Shown piece by piece: positions 54,277-64,000 of a stretch of 64,000 nt of DNA (its first letter is position 1; every line of letters begins with the position of its first letter). The notes below the pieces were generated by a model that made no database searches, was not told the DNA's origin, and saw only the letters and a list, made by a program, of their open reading frames with translations. A program made the translations under genes and the position numbers. This stretch comes from Cupriavidus sp. BIS7 (lineage in GTDB: Bacteria > Pseudomonadota > Gammaproteobacteria > Burkholderiales > Burkholderiaceae), in the NCBI RefSeq assembly GCF_000292345.1, contig NZ_ALOU01000016.1:91731-155730 (forward strand), in the 5' to 3' direction.

Positions 54277-56355
54277 ATGGCAACCACGCTCAACCCCAAC
54301 CTGCTGCTGGCGATTCCGCTGGCGCCGCTCGCCGGCGCCGCGATAGCCGGTCTGTTCGGTACCAAGTTCTTCGGCACGTTTTCCTCGGAGTCGCGCGGCG
54401 GCCGGATCGTGGCTCACTCGGCAACGATTCTCGGCGTTGCCATCGCATTCGTCCTGTCGGTGATGGTGCTGCTCGACGTGCTCAACGGCGCGGGCTACAA
54501 CGCCACCGTGTACGAGTGGATGACGATCGGCACACTGAAGATGGAAGTCGGCTTCCTGGTCGACTCCCTCACCGCGATGATGATGGTGGTCGTGACCTTC
54601 GTCTCGCTGATGGTGCACATCTACACCGTCGGCTACATGGAAGGGGACCCCGGCTACAACCGCTTCTTCGCCTACATCTCGCTCTTCACCTTCTCGATGC
54701 TGATGCTGGTGATGAGCAACAACTTCCTGCAGCTGTTCTTCGGCTGGGAAGCCGTGGGCCTGGTGTCGTACCTGCTGATCGGTTTCTGGTACACGCGCCC
54801 GACCGCGATCTTCGCGAACCTGAAGGCGTTCCTGGTCAACCGCGTCGGTGACTTCGGCTTCATCCTCGGTATCGGCCTGCTGCTGGCCTATGCCGGAAGC
54901 ATGAACTACACGGACGTGTTCGCAGCGCGCGAGCAACTGGCGACCGTGATCTTCCCGGGCACTGACTGGCTGATGATCACCGTGGCCTGCATCTGCCTGT
55001 TCATCGGCGCAATGGGCAAGTCGGCGCAGTTCCCGCTGCACGTCTGGCTGCCTGACTCGATGGAAGGCCCGACCCCGATTTCGGCACTGATTCACGCGGC
55101 AACCATGGTGACCGCCGGTATCTTCATGGTGGCGCGCATGTCGCCGCTGTTCGAACTGTCGGATACCGCGCTGTCGTTCGTGCTGGTCATCGGTGCGATC
55201 ACCGCGCTGTTCATGGGCTTCCTGGGCATCATCCAGAACGACATCAAGCGTGTGGTGGCGTACTCGACGCTGTCGCAGCTTGGCTACATGACCGTCGCGC
55301 TCGGTGCGTCGGCATACTCGGTTGCCGTGTTCCACCTGATGACCCACGCGTTCTTCAAGGCGCTGCTGTTCCTGGGCGCGGGTTCGGTGATCATCGGCAT
55401 GCACCACGATCAGGACATCCGCAACATGGGCGGCCTGCGCAAGTACATGCCGATTACGTGGATCACGTCGCTGGTCGGTTCGCTTGCGCTGATCGGTACG
55501 CCGTTCTTCGCGGGTTTCTACTCGAAGGACTCGATCATCGAGGCCGTGGCCGAATCGCATATCGCCGGCTCGGGCTTTGCATACTTCGCCGTGCTGGCTG
55601 GTGTGTTCGTGACCGCGTTCTACTCGTTCCGCATGTACTTCCTGGTGTTCCACGGTGAAGAGCGCTTCGGCAAGGCCGACCCTCACCACGGCAACCACCA
55701 TGACGAGGAAGTTTCGCACGATCATCATCACGGCCTGGCCCCGGGCGAGAAGCCGCACGAGTCGTCGTGGGTGGTGACGCTGCCGCTGGTGCTGCTGGCC
55801 ATTCCGTCGGTGATCGTTGGCGCCTTCGCCATCGAGCCGATGTTGTTCGGCGACTTCTTCAAGCACGGCGTGGCGTTCAAGGACGTGATCTTCGTCGGCG
55901 AGAACCACCACGCAATGGAAGAGCTCAAGGAAGCGTTCCATGGCTGGGTGCCGATGGCGATCCATTCGCTGACCACGCCGGTGCTGTGGCTGGCTATCGC
56001 GGGTGTGGTGCTGTCCTGGTTCTTCTACATGAAGCGCCCGGATATCCCTGAAGCGATCAAGCAGCGCTTCTCGGGTCTGTACAAGCTGCTCGACAACAAG
56101 TACTACATGGACGCCATCAACGAGGCAGTGTTTGCCCGCGGTGCGCGCCTGCTGGGTACGGGTCTGTGGAAGGGCGGTGACCAGAGTTTCATCGACGGCC
56201 TGTTCGTCAACGGTTCGGCTCGCGTGGTGGCATCGTTTGCCGCGGCAAGCCGCTACCTGCAGTCCGGTTACATCTACCATTACGCTTTCGCGATGATCAT
56301 CGGCATGCTGGTGCTCCTGACGCTGACGATCACTGGCGTGATAGGCACCAAGTGA
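54277..56355 (+). CDS. nuoL: NADH-quinone oxidoreductase subunit L
   Basis: Antiporter-like proton-pumping subunit (692 residues) with about fourteen core helices and a C-terminal lateral helix. Typical motifs: LFFGWEAVGLVSYLLIGFW, AMGKSAQFPLHVWLPDSMEGPTPISALIHAATMVTAG (here in parts) and AYSTLSQLGYM. A His-rich loop (HHGNHHDEEVSHDHHHG, about 469-485) separates helices in the late region. A 14-bp tandem duplication (56339-56352, 56353-56366) lies at the stop codon; nuoM begins 28 bases later. Confidence 0.96.
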   Translation: MATTLNPNLLLAIPLAPLAGAAIAGLFGTKFFGTFSSESRGGRIVAHSATILGVAIAFVLSVMVLLDVLNGAGYNATVYEWMTIGTLKMEVGFLVDSLTAMMMVVVTFVSLMVHIYTVGYMEGDPGYNRFFAYISLFTFSMLMLVMSNNFLQLFFGWEAVGLVSYLLIGFWYTRPTAIFANLKAFLVNRVGDFGFILGIGLLLAYAGSMNYTDVFAAREQLATVIFPGTDWLMITVACICLFIGAMGKSAQFPLHVWLPDSMEGPTPISALIHAATMVTAGIFMVARMSPLFELSDTALSFVLVIGAITALFMGFLGIIQNDIKRVVAYSTLSQLGYMTVALGASAYSVAVFHLMTHAFFKALLFLGAGSVIIGMHHDQDIRNMGGLRKYMPITWITSLVGSLALIGTPFFAGFYSKDSIIEAVAESHIAGSGFAYFAVLAGVFVTAFYSFRMYFLVFHGEERFGKADPHHGNHHDEEVSHDHHHGLAPGEKPHESSWVVTLPLVLLAIPSVIVGAFAIEPMLFGDFFKHGVAFKDVIFVGENHHAMEELKEAFHGWVPMAIHSLTTPVLWLAIAGVVLSWFFYMKRPDIPEAIKQRFSGLYKLLDNKYYMDAINEAVFARGARLLGTGLWKGGDQSFIDGLFVNGSARVVASFAAASRYLQSGYIYHYAFAMIIGMLVLLTLTITGVIGTK

Positions 56356-56366
56356 TAGGCACCAAG
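56339..56366 (+). repeat. 14-bp tandem duplication at the nuoL stop
   Basis: TGATAGGCACCAAG occurs twice without gap (56339-56352, 56353-56366). The first copy encodes the last residues IGTK and the second supplies the TGA stop. Without it the frame would end at TAA after the same residues. Confidence 0.85.
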
Positions 56367-56382
56367 TAAGGAAAACATAGAA

Positions 56383-57849
56383 ATGGTTCTGTCTTTCGCA
56401 ATCTGGCTGCCTATCTTCTTCGGCCTGCTGGTATTGATGTTCGGCTCCGACCGCAGCAAGGGCTTCGTGCGCTGGATGTCGCTGTTCGGCGCCGTTGCCA
56501 GCTTCGTCGTCACGCTGCCGCTGGTCTTTCACTTCGATACGGCCACGGCGGCCATGCAGTTCGTCGAACAGGCCAACTGGATCGAGCGCTTCAATATCCA
56601 GTACCACCTGGGTGTGGACGGCATCTCGATGTGGTTCGTGGTGCTGACCGCGTTCATCAACGTGATCGTCGTGATCTCGGCCTGGGAAGTGATCACCGAA
56701 CGCGTCGCCGAGTACATGGCCGCGTTCCTGATGCTCTCGGGTCTGATGGTCGGCGTGTTCTCGGCACTGGACGGCCTGCTGTTCTACGTGTTCTTCGAAG
56801 CCACGCTGATCCCGATGTACATCATCATCGGTGTGTGGGGCGGTCCGAACCGTGTGTACGCGGCCTTCAAGTTCTTCCTCTACACGCTGCTCGGCTCGCT
56901 GCTGACGCTGGTTGCGTTGCTGTACCTGTACAACAAGACCGGTTCGTTCGACATCCTGACCTGGCACCAGGCCAAGCTGTCGATGGATGAGCAGATCGCG
57001 ATCTTCATTGCCTTCTTCATGGCCTTCGCGGTGAAAGTGCCGATGTGGCCGGTGCATACCTGGCTGCCCGATGCCCACGTGGAAGCGCCGACCGGCGGCT
57101 CCGTGGTGCTGGCGGCGATCATGCTGAAGCTGGGTGCCTACGGCTTCCTGCGGTTCTCGCTGCCGATCGCCCCGGACGCCAGCCACTACATGGCCCCGTT
57201 CATCATCACGATCTCGCTGATCGCCGTGATCTACATCGGTCTCGTGGCAATGGTCCAGGCCGACATGAAGAAGCTGGTGGCGTACTCGTCGATTGCCCAC
57301 ATGGGTTTCGTGACGCTCGGTTTCTTCATCTTCAACGAGATCGGCATCGAAGGCGGTATCGTGCAGATGATCTCGCACGGTTTCATTTCGGGTGCGATGT
57401 TCCTTTGCATCGGCGTGCTCTATGACCGGGTGCATTCCCGCCAGATCGCCGACTACGGCGGCGTGGTGAACGTGATGCCGAAGTTCGCGGCGCTGTCGGT
57501 GTTCTTCGCGATGGCCAACTGCGGCCTGCCGGCCACGTCGGGCTTCGTGGGCGAATTCATGGTGATCCTGGGTTCGGTCAAGTACAACTTCTGGATCGGC
57601 CTGCTGGCCGCCACGGCCCTGATCCTGGGCGCGGCGTACTCGCTGTGGATGGTCAAGCGCGTAATCTTCGGCGACGTGGTGCACGAGCACGTGCGTGAAC
57701 TGGTGGACCTGAACAAGCGTGAGTTCTTCATGCTCGGTCTGCTGGCAATCATGACGCTGTACATGGGTCTGTACCCGAAACCCTTCACCGATGTGATGCA
57801 CGCCTCGGTGGTGAACCTGCTGTCCCACGTGGCACAGTCCAAGCTGTAA
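56383..57849 (+). CDS. nuoM: NADH-quinone oxidoreductase subunit M
   Basis: Second antiporter-like proton-pumping subunit (488 residues, about fourteen helices). Conserved parts: [21 protein letters not shown] (with Glu of the proton path), [20 protein letters not shown] and [14 protein letters not shown]. It opens [18 protein letters not shown] and ends at the usual length. Starts 28 bases after nuoL and is followed by nuoN. Confidence 0.97.
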   Translation: MVLSFAIWLPIFFGLLVLMFGSDRSKGFVRWMSLFGAVASFVVTLPLVFHFDTATAAMQFVEQANWIERFNIQYHLGVDGISMWFVVLTAFINVIVVISAWEVITERVAEYMAAFLMLSGLMVGVFSALDGLLFYVFFEATLIPMYIIIGVWGGPNRVYAAFKFFLYTLLGSLLTLVALLYLYNKTGSFDILTWHQAKLSMDEQIAIFIAFFMAFAVKVPMWPVHTWLPDAHVEAPTGGSVVLAAIMLKLGAYGFLRFSLPIAPDASHYMAPFIITISLIAVIYIGLVAMVQADMKKLVAYSSIAHMGFVTLGFFIFNEIGIEGGIVQMISHGFISGAMFLCIGVLYDRVHSRQIADYGGVVNVMPKFAALSVFFAMANCGLPATSGFVGEFMVILGSVKYNFWIGLLAATALILGAAYSLWMVKRVIFGDVVHEHVRELVDLNKREFFMLGLLAIMTLYMGLYPKPFTDVMHASVVNLLSHVAQSKL

Positions 57850-57868
57850 GCGGGGGAGAGAAATCAAC

Positions 57869-59344
57869 ATGCAATCGTCCTCTAGCCTGGCCCCCGTGGC
57901 GCCAATCATTTTCCTGGCGATCGCCGTCGCGGCGATCAACTGGATCGACCTAGCCCGTGGCAAGGGCCGCACGAGCGTGGCATATCCGCTGTCGCTGCTG
58001 ACCACGCTGGTGCTGACCGTATGGTTCAGCATTAACGCGGCCGCCGGCGATACGCACTATGCGTTCGCCAACCTGGTCGTGATCGACCCGATGACCAACG
58101 TGCTGTCGGCGTTCTGTGCGCTGGGCATGCTGCTGACGCTGGTCTACACGCGCAACTACCTGTCCGAGCGCGACATGTTCGCGGGCGAGTTCTACATGCT
58201 CTCGCTGTTCGCGCTGGGCGGTCAGATCGTCATGATCAGCGGCAATAACTTCCTGACGCTGTACCTGGGTCTGGAACTGCTGTCGCTGTCGTCGTACGCA
58301 CTGGTGGCCTTGCGGCGCGATTCGCGCGTGACGTCGGAATCGGCGATCAAGTACTTCGTGCTGGGCGCGCTGGCATCGGGCTTCCTGCTCTACGGCATGT
58401 CGATGATGTACGGCGCCACCGGTTCGCTGAACCTCGGCGAAGTATTCCGCGTGGTCGAATCGGGCCGCGTCAACACGACGATGCTGGCCTTCGGCGTGGT
58501 GTTCATCGTGGCTGGCCTGTCGTTCAAGCTTGGCGCTGCACCGTTCCACATGTGGATTCCGGACATCTATCAAGGCTCGCCGACCGCGGTGACGCTGCTG
58601 ATCGCTGCCGGCCCGAAGGTTGCCGCATTCGCGCTGATCGTGCGCGTGCTGGTGGAAGGCCTGCTGCCGCTGGCTACCGACTGGCAGACGATGCTGGTGC
58701 TGCTGTCGATCGCATCGATCGTGATCGGCAACCTGACCGCCATCGTTCAGACCAACCTGAAGCGGATGCTGGCGTACTCGACGATCTCGCACATGGGCTT
58801 CGTCCTGCTGGGCATGCTCTCGGGCGTGGTGGCGAACAAGGCCGACGGCGCCGTGAACGCGTACAGCTCGTCGATGTTCTACTCGATCACGTACATGCTG
58901 ACCACGCTTGGCACGTTCGGCCTGATCCTGGTCCGTACGCGCAAGGGCTTCGAAGCCGAGACGCTGGATGACCTGAAGGGCATGTCGCGCCGTCATCCGT
59001 GGTTCGCGCTGCTGATGCTGGTGATGATGTTCTCGATGGCCGGCATTCCGCCGACCGTTGGCTTCTACGCCAAGCTGTCGGTGCTGCAGGCCGTGGTCAA
59101 GGCTGGCATGAGCTGGCTGGCGGTGGTGGCGGTGGTGTTCTCGCTGATCGGCGCGTTCTACTACCTGCGTGTCGTCAAGCTGATGTACTTCGATGCCCCG
59201 GTTGGCGAAGAGCCGCTTGAAGCCTCGACCGGCCTGCGCTCGGTGCTGAGCCTGAACGGCCTGGCCGTGATTCTGCTGGGTCTGTTCCCGGCGGGCCTGA
59301 TGGACCTGTGCTTCCAGGCCATCCGCGCCACGCTGGCCTCGTAA
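57869..59344 (+). CDS. nuoN: NADH-quinone oxidoreductase subunit N
   Basis: Third antiporter-like proton-pumping subunit (491 residues). Recognisable parts: [40 protein letters not shown] and [14 protein letters not shown]. About fourteen helices. The start ATG at 57869 follows GGGGGAG. It ends 19 bases before the DUF2818 gene, which is normally attached to the end of the nuo operon in this group. Confidence 0.97.
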   Translation: MQSSSSLAPVAPIIFLAIAVAAINWIDLARGKGRTSVAYPLSLLTTLVLTVWFSINAAAGDTHYAFANLVVIDPMTNVLSAFCALGMLLTLVYTRNYLSERDMFAGEFYMLSLFALGGQIVMISGNNFLTLYLGLELLSLSSYALVALRRDSRVTSESAIKYFVLGALASGFLLYGMSMMYGATGSLNLGEVFRVVESGRVNTTMLAFGVVFIVAGLSFKLGAAPFHMWIPDIYQGSPTAVTLLIAAGPKVAAFALIVRVLVEGLLPLATDWQTMLVLLSIASIVIGNLTAIVQTNLKRMLAYSTISHMGFVLLGMLSGVVANKADGAVNAYSSSMFYSITYMLTTLGTFGLILVRTRKGFEAETLDDLKGMSRRHPWFALLMLVMMFSMAGIPPTVGFYAKLSVLQAVVKAGMSWLAVVAVVFSLIGAFYYLRVVKLMYFDAPVGEEPLEASTGLRSVLSLNGLAVILLGLFPAGLMDLCFQAIRATLAS

Positions 59345-59363
59345 TTTTCTGGAAGGTGACGAA

Positions 59364-59672
59364 ATGAGTTCCTCGGCAGGCGGGTGGTTTGTCATCCTGT
59401 TGGCACTGGTATGTGCCAACCTGCCGTTCGTCAACCAGCGCCTGTTTGCGGCTGTGGGCCTGAAGTGGGCCCGCAAGCCGCTGTGGTTGCGTCTGGTGGA
59501 ACTGATCGTGTGGTACGTGGTGGCCGGTTTTGCCGGCTTCGCGGTGGAAGCGAGCCTCGGCAACGCGTTCCCGCAGGGCTGGCAGTTCTACGCCATCACC
59601 GCCTGCATGATGCTGGTGTTTGCCTTCCCGGGCTTCACCTGGCAATACCTGGTCAAACATCGCACGGCCTGA
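59364..59672 (+). CDS. DUF2818 membrane protein
   Basis: Small membrane protein (102 residues) with three hydrophobic stretches (about 8-25, 40-63 and 70-90) and a motif WLRLVELIVWYVVAGFAGFA. DUF2818 is found directly after nuoN in betaproteobacteria, hence a possible complex I accessory, but no function is established. GAAGGTGACGAA precedes the ATG. It is the end of the nuo operon as far as can be seen. Confidence 0.85.
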   Translation: MSSSAGGWFVILLALVCANLPFVNQRLFAAVGLKWARKPLWLRLVELIVWYVVAGFAGFAVEASLGNAFPQGWQFYAITACMMLVFAFPGFTWQYLVKHRTA

Positions 59673-59721
59673 CGACGGCCAGATCCTCGCGCCCGGGGCC
59701 CGTGCAACACCCGGAGCGCTC

Positions 59722-60357
59722 ATGTCCGACAAGACTCCCGCCACGTCGTCCCCCGATAACGACGAACACCTCAGGGAAACCCCCGTCGCTTCCGCGACGA
59801 TTCATCGCGGCAAGTTCCTCACCCTCAAGCAGGACATCGTGCGTCTGCCTAACGGCAAGCAGACCGGGCGCGAGTACGTGCTGCATCCGGGGGCGGTGAT
59901 GATGATCCCGCTGTTCGACGATGGCACGGTGCTGATGGAGCGCCAGTTCCGATATCCGATAGGTGAGGTGATGGTCGAATTCCCGGCTGGCAAGCTCGAT
60001 CCGGAAGAGGGCGCACAGCGCTGCGGCGAGCGCGAGCTGCTCGAGGAAACCGGCTACACGGCACGCCGCTGGGACTACCTGACCCGGATTCATCCGGTAA
60101 TTTCCTACTCGACCGAGTTCATCGACCTGTTCCTGGCGCGTGACCTGACCGCCGGGGAAGCGAGGCTCGATGACGGTGAATTTCTCGAAACCTTCATTAC
60201 CCCGGTGGGCCAGGTGATCGATTGGGTACGCCAGGGCCGCATCACGGACGTCAAGACGATCATCGGCGCGTTCTGGCTCGAGAAGGTTGTCTCGGGCGCC
60301 TGGCAGCCGGGCGAACAGAGCGAACCGCCATTTCCTGCCAATCGCAGCCACGGCTGA
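59722..60357 (+). CDS. NUDIX hydrolase, ADP-ribose pyrophosphatase type
   Basis: NUDIX enzyme of 211 residues. The box G-x5-E-x7-REU-x-EE-x-G is present at GKLDPEEGAQRCGERELLEETG (residues ~90-112, quoted in two parts by key residues: Gly, Glu, Arg-Glu-Leu, Glu-Glu, Gly). Regions before it (GREYVLHPGAVMMIPLFDDG) resemble NudF-like ADP-ribose pyrophosphatases that hydrolyse ADP-ribose to AMP and ribose 5-phosphate. ATG at 59722 has GGAG upstream; the open frame back to 59620 overlaps DUF2818. Confidence 0.88.
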   Translation: MSDKTPATSSPDNDEHLRETPVASATIHRGKFLTLKQDIVRLPNGKQTGREYVLHPGAVMMIPLFDDGTVLMERQFRYPIGEVMVEFPAGKLDPEEGAQRCGERELLEETGYTARRWDYLTRIHPVISYSTEFIDLFLARDLTAGEARLDDGEFLETFITPVGQVIDWVRQGRITDVKTIIGAFWLEKVVSGAWQPGEQSEPPFPANRSHG

Positions 60358-60500
60358 AACGCCGCATTGCTGCTAAGCTAACGTGCTGCCTGACAGGCCT
60401 ATATTGGGGCCTTCATGGGGTTTTCCCTCGGTCTGAAGCAATTGTGTTGCGGACGCATCCTGCCAGGCAAAATCGGTCACGCAAAAAATTAGCACGACCG

Positions 60501-60529
60501 TTCACAAAATTTCGATTCACGGCTAATAT
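60501..60529 (+). promoter_or_regulatory. Sigma-70 promoter of the DUF1178 gene
   Basis: TTCACA (60501-60506), 17-base spacer and TAATAT (60524-60529). The predicted start near 60536 leaves a leader of about 17 bases before the ATG at 60553. Confidence 0.65.
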
Positions 60530-60552
60530 TGCCCGGACGGGCTGGAAAGATC

Positions 60553-61020
60553 ATGAAGGTGCTCGACCTGCGCTGTGCGCAAGACCATCGTTTCGAGGGC
60601 TGGTTTGCTTCGGAGGAAGATGCGCAATCGCAGATTTCACGTGACCTCGTCCAATGCCCGGTTTGTGGCGACCATGCGGTCAGCCGCCTGCCCAGCGCGC
60701 CGCGCCTGAATCTTTCGGGTGCTACCGCGAAGCCGGCGTCGACGCAGGTCCGGAGCGACGATGAAGGCAAGGCCGATGCGCAGCAGATGATGCAGGCGCT
60801 TCAGGCCCACTACCTGACGGCGGTCCGGCAGGTGCTGGCGCAGACCGAGGACGTGGGTGAACGTTTCGTCGAGGAAGCGCGGCGCATGCACTATCAGGAG
60901 ACGCCGGAACGCGGTATCCGCGGTTCGGCAACACTGGAAGACGTGCAGGCGCTGGCCGACGAAGGCATCGAGACCATTCCGCTCATCGTGCCGGATGCAT
61001 TGAAGCAGACGGCCCACTGA
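60553..61020 (+). CDS. DUF1178 family protein
   Basis: Protein of 155 residues in the DUF1178 family, function unknown. The opening MKVLDLRCAQDHRFEGWFAS has a Cys and His, and CPVCGDH follows near 35, making a likely zinc ribbon. The C-terminal half is helical (ADAQQMMQALQAHYLTAVRQ) with ERFVEEARRMHYQE, a family hallmark. ATG at 60553 is taken as start. A single-gene unit with its own promoter, before the acyl-CoA dehydrogenases. Confidence 0.88.
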   Translation: MKVLDLRCAQDHRFEGWFASEEDAQSQISRDLVQCPVCGDHAVSRLPSAPRLNLSGATAKPASTQVRSDDEGKADAQQMMQALQAHYLTAVRQVLAQTEDVGERFVEEARRMHYQETPERGIRGSATLEDVQALADEGIETIPLIVPDALKQTAH

Positions 61021-61111
61021 ACAAGCATCCTGTGCCCGGTTTTACCTTGCGCAGTGATGTGCAGGTAAAACAGACGGCCGGCGCCTGCCGGCACCACCAA
61101 TGGAGACGGGC

Positions 61112-62314
<1,203 letters not shown>

Positions 62315-62327
62315 GGAGACACGCAAC

Positions 62328-63446
62328 ATGAACTTCAATCTCAGCGACGAACAGAAGCAGTTGGCCGACGCGATCCGCCGATTTGTAGAAAAGAGCTACG
62401 ATTTCGAATCGCGCAAGAAGAACATCAAGACCGCGAATGGCTACGGTGAACAGGCCTGGGGCAACCTGGTCGAACTGGGCCTGACCGCGCTGCCCGTGCC
62501 GGAAGCGCAGGGCGGTTTCTCGGGCACGGCCGTCGATATGATGGTGGTGCAGCAGGAACTGGGCCGCGGTCTGGTGGTGGAGCCGTACTTCGCTACCGTG
62601 GTGGCCGCGCAGGCGCTGAAGCTGGCCGGCGGCCAGGAGTCGGTGCTCGAACAGGTTGCCGGCGGCGAAGTGAAGCTGGCCACGGCATTCAACGAGCCGC
62701 AGGCGCGTCACGAACTGAACAACGTCACCGTGACGGCCAAGGGCGGTAAGCTCAACGGCCGCAAGGTGGTGGTGATCCACGGCGCCCAGGCTGACAAGCT
62801 TGTGGTGTCGGCGCGCACCAGCGGCGCCCAGTCCGACCGCGATGGCATCTCGCTGTTCCTGGTCGATACGAACGGGGCCGGCGTCAGCGTCAAGGACTAC
62901 CGTACGATCGATAATCTGCGGGCCGCGGACGTGACGTTCCAGGACGCGCCGGCCACGCTGATCGGTACGGAAGGTAAGGGCTGGGACGTGCTCGAGGCCA
63001 CCGCCGACTACGCTGCCGTGCTGCTGTGCGCGGAAGCCGTGGGCGTCATGGACATGCTCAATGCCGCCACGCTCGAATACGCGAAGACGCGCCAGCAGTT
63101 TGGCGTGCCGATCGCGCGCTTCCAGGCGCTGCAGCACCGCATGGTCGAAATGATGATCCACGCGGAGCAGTCTCGCTCGATCACGCTGCTGGCTGCTGCC
63201 CGCTTCGAAGAGGCGAGCCCCGAGGAGCGCCGCCGCTACGTGTCCGCCGCCAAGGCGCGCGTGGGGCAGGCTGCGCGTTCGGTGGGCCAGGAGGCCGTGC
63301 AGATCCACGGCGGCATGGGGGTGACCGACGAACTGCCGGCCGCGCACATGTTCAAGCGGCTTACGCTGATCAACACGACGTTCGGCGACGTGGACCACCA
63401 TCTGGGCCGCTTCGCCAGTCAGCCCGGCTTCCAGGAAGCTGCCTGA
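62328..63446 (+). CDS. Acyl-CoA dehydrogenase, small (PimD-like) subunit
   Basis: Second acyl-CoA dehydrogenase (372 residues), more divergent in the catalytic part: MNFNLSDEQKQLADAIRRFV, then EPQARHELNNVTVTAKGG and GKGWDVLEATADYAAV, ending with QIHGGMGVTDELPAAHMFKR. This type pairs with the large subunit as a heteromer. Start 13 bases after the large-subunit stop suggests coupling. The substrate is not known; long dicarboxylic or branched acyl-CoA are options. Confidence 0.88.
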   Translation: MNFNLSDEQKQLADAIRRFVEKSYDFESRKKNIKTANGYGEQAWGNLVELGLTALPVPEAQGGFSGTAVDMMVVQQELGRGLVVEPYFATVVAAQALKLAGGQESVLEQVAGGEVKLATAFNEPQARHELNNVTVTAKGGKLNGRKVVVIHGAQADKLVVSARTSGAQSDRDGISLFLVDTNGAGVSVKDYRTIDNLRAADVTFQDAPATLIGTEGKGWDVLEATADYAAVLLCAEAVGVMDMLNAATLEYAKTRQQFGVPIARFQALQHRMVEMMIHAEQSRSITLLAAARFEEASPEERRRYVSAAKARVGQAARSVGQEAVQIHGGMGVTDELPAAHMFKRLTLINTTFGDVDHHLGRFASQPGFQEAA

Positions 63447-63463
63447 GCATCGCGTTAGATTGC

Positions 63464-63497
63464 AAACCGCGCCGGTTGTCCCGAGCGCGGTTTTTTC
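63464..63497 (+). terminator. Terminator after the acyl-CoA dehydrogenase genes
   Basis: AAACCGCGC (63464-63472) pairs with 63485-63493, 12-base loop, followed by TTTTTT. It lies 17 bases after the stop, and just upstream of the MaoC gene. Confidence 0.85.
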
Positions 63498-63509
63498 TTT
63501 GGAGGCATG

Positions 63510-63959
63510 ATGTCCAAGATGTATTTCGAGGATTACGTCGTCGGCAGCGAGCACCCGTTCGGCAGCTACACCGTTACCGAGGAGGAGATCCTCAGTTTCG
63601 CGCGCCAGTACGATCCTCAGCCGTTTCACGTCGACAAGGCCGCAGCCGCGCAGAGCATCTATGGCGGCCTGATTTCCAGTGGATGGATGACCTGCAGCAT
63701 CATGATGCGGCTGCTGGTGCTTTCGATGGGGGATCGCTCGACCAGCATGGGGTCGCCCGGCGTGGACGAGGTCCGCTGGATCAAGCCGGTTTACGCCGGA
63801 GACACGCTGACGGCTGTGCTGCGTGTGCTGGAGACCCGCCCGTCGAGTTCCAAGCCTGACCGTGGCGTGGTCATGACGCAGTGGGTGGCGACCAACCAGA
63901 AGGGTGAGGTTGTCTGCACGGTCAAGGGCATGGGGATGTACAAGCGGCGGCCGAATTAA
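63510..63959 (+). CDS. MaoC family (R)-hydratase-like protein
   Basis: Hot-dog fold protein of 149 residues (MaoC dehydratase). The catalytic Asp/His motif is YDPQPFHVDKAAA (Asp and His near 34-40), then GGLISSGWMTCSIMMRL and DEVRWIKPVYAGDTL. Members hydrate enoyl-CoA, consistent with the acyl-CoA dehydrogenases upstream, although a terminator lies between. GGAGG is four bases before the second ATG (63510), so that is chosen over 63507. Confidence 0.88.
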   Translation: MSKMYFEDYVVGSEHPFGSYTVTEEEILSFARQYDPQPFHVDKAAAAQSIYGGLISSGWMTCSIMMRLLVLSMGDRSTSMGSPGVDEVRWIKPVYAGDTLTAVLRVLETRPSSSKPDRGVVMTQWVATNQKGEVVCTVKGMGMYKRRPN

Positions 63960-63975
63960 TATCGCTTGGTTTCTC

Positions 63976-64000
63976 CCCTCTCCCGCAAGGCGGGAGAGGG
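63976..64000. repeat. REP-like perfect hairpin at the right edge
   Basis: CCCTCTCCCGC (63976-63986), AAG, and its exact complement (63990-64000) up to the last base. It lies 17 bases after the MaoC gene. The sequence has the look of a dispersed intergenic palindrome; it may continue beyond the window. Confidence 0.7.

Noticed and set aside
54217..58032. - strand open frame of 1271 codons opposite nuoL and nuoM
   Set aside because: Same reason: an antisense shadow of conserved membrane proteins with low-complexity composition.

Overview
The window is a GC-rich (mid-60s percent), gene-dense, chromosomal stretch of a betaproteobacterium. The gene orders ilvI-ilvH-ilvC-psd-pssA-leuA, rpsO-pnp-quinone reductase-tpiA-secG-tRNA-Leu-nuoA..N, and an xdhABC purine cluster with a membrane-bound urate hydroxylase (PuuD) are characteristic of Burkholderiaceae. 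Protein sequences and intergenic style point to Cupriavidus (or close Ralstonia relatives). I see no insertion sequence, prophage, CRISPR array, rRNA or replication origin.

Bases 1-12.2 kb hold purine degradation. A 5'-truncated puuD is on the + strand; on the - strand lie guaD, an Add-like adenine/adenosine deaminase, xdhC, xdhB and xdhA, with a divergent LysR regulator. Together they take adenine and guanine through hypoxanthine/xanthine to urate and 5-hydroxyisourate. Between puuD and guaD sit a GDT1/UPF0016 metal exporter behind a yybP-ykoY manganese riboswitch and a fatty acid desaturase. Bases 12.2-14.3 kb hold a tungstate-binding protein (TupA) divergent from a ModE-like regulator with a ligand-binding domain, but no TupBC partners.

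Bases 14.4-28.7 kb are a mixed region. Three scattered DUF1120 pilin-like secreted proteins stand out. Around them are DUF4126, an FtsX-type ABC permease, a truncated haemoglobin with DUF924, TetR with LOG, dgkA with a glycosyltransferase and an LpxH-like phosphoesterase, then a - strand run of ECF-type sigma factor, DUF3619, DUF3106, RDD and an alpha/beta hydrolase.

Bases 29-43.9 kb are core metabolism: ilvIHC (branched-chain amino acids), psd-pssA (phosphatidylethanolamine), a BON-LysM protein, leuA behind a leader peptide with rare CTA leucine codons and an attenuator, an orphan amino-acid-binding protein, rpsO-pnp with a structured pnp leader, a quinone oxidoreductase, tpiA and secG. Bases 44.0-59.7 kb hold tRNA-Leu(GAG) and the complete fourteen-gene complex I operon nuoA-N plus DUF2818. 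The window ends with a NUDIX hydrolase, DUF1178, a two-subunit acyl-CoA dehydrogenase and a MaoC-type hydratase, and a REP-like hairpin at the right edge.

No wholly new multi-gene system is evident. The most interesting signals are regulatory: the leuA leader peptide, the manganese riboswitch whose promoter is filled by a perfect inverted repeat, folded spacers inside nuo, the inverted repeat over the tRNA-Leu promoter, and the orphan DUF1120 trio, two members of which share an upstream block.
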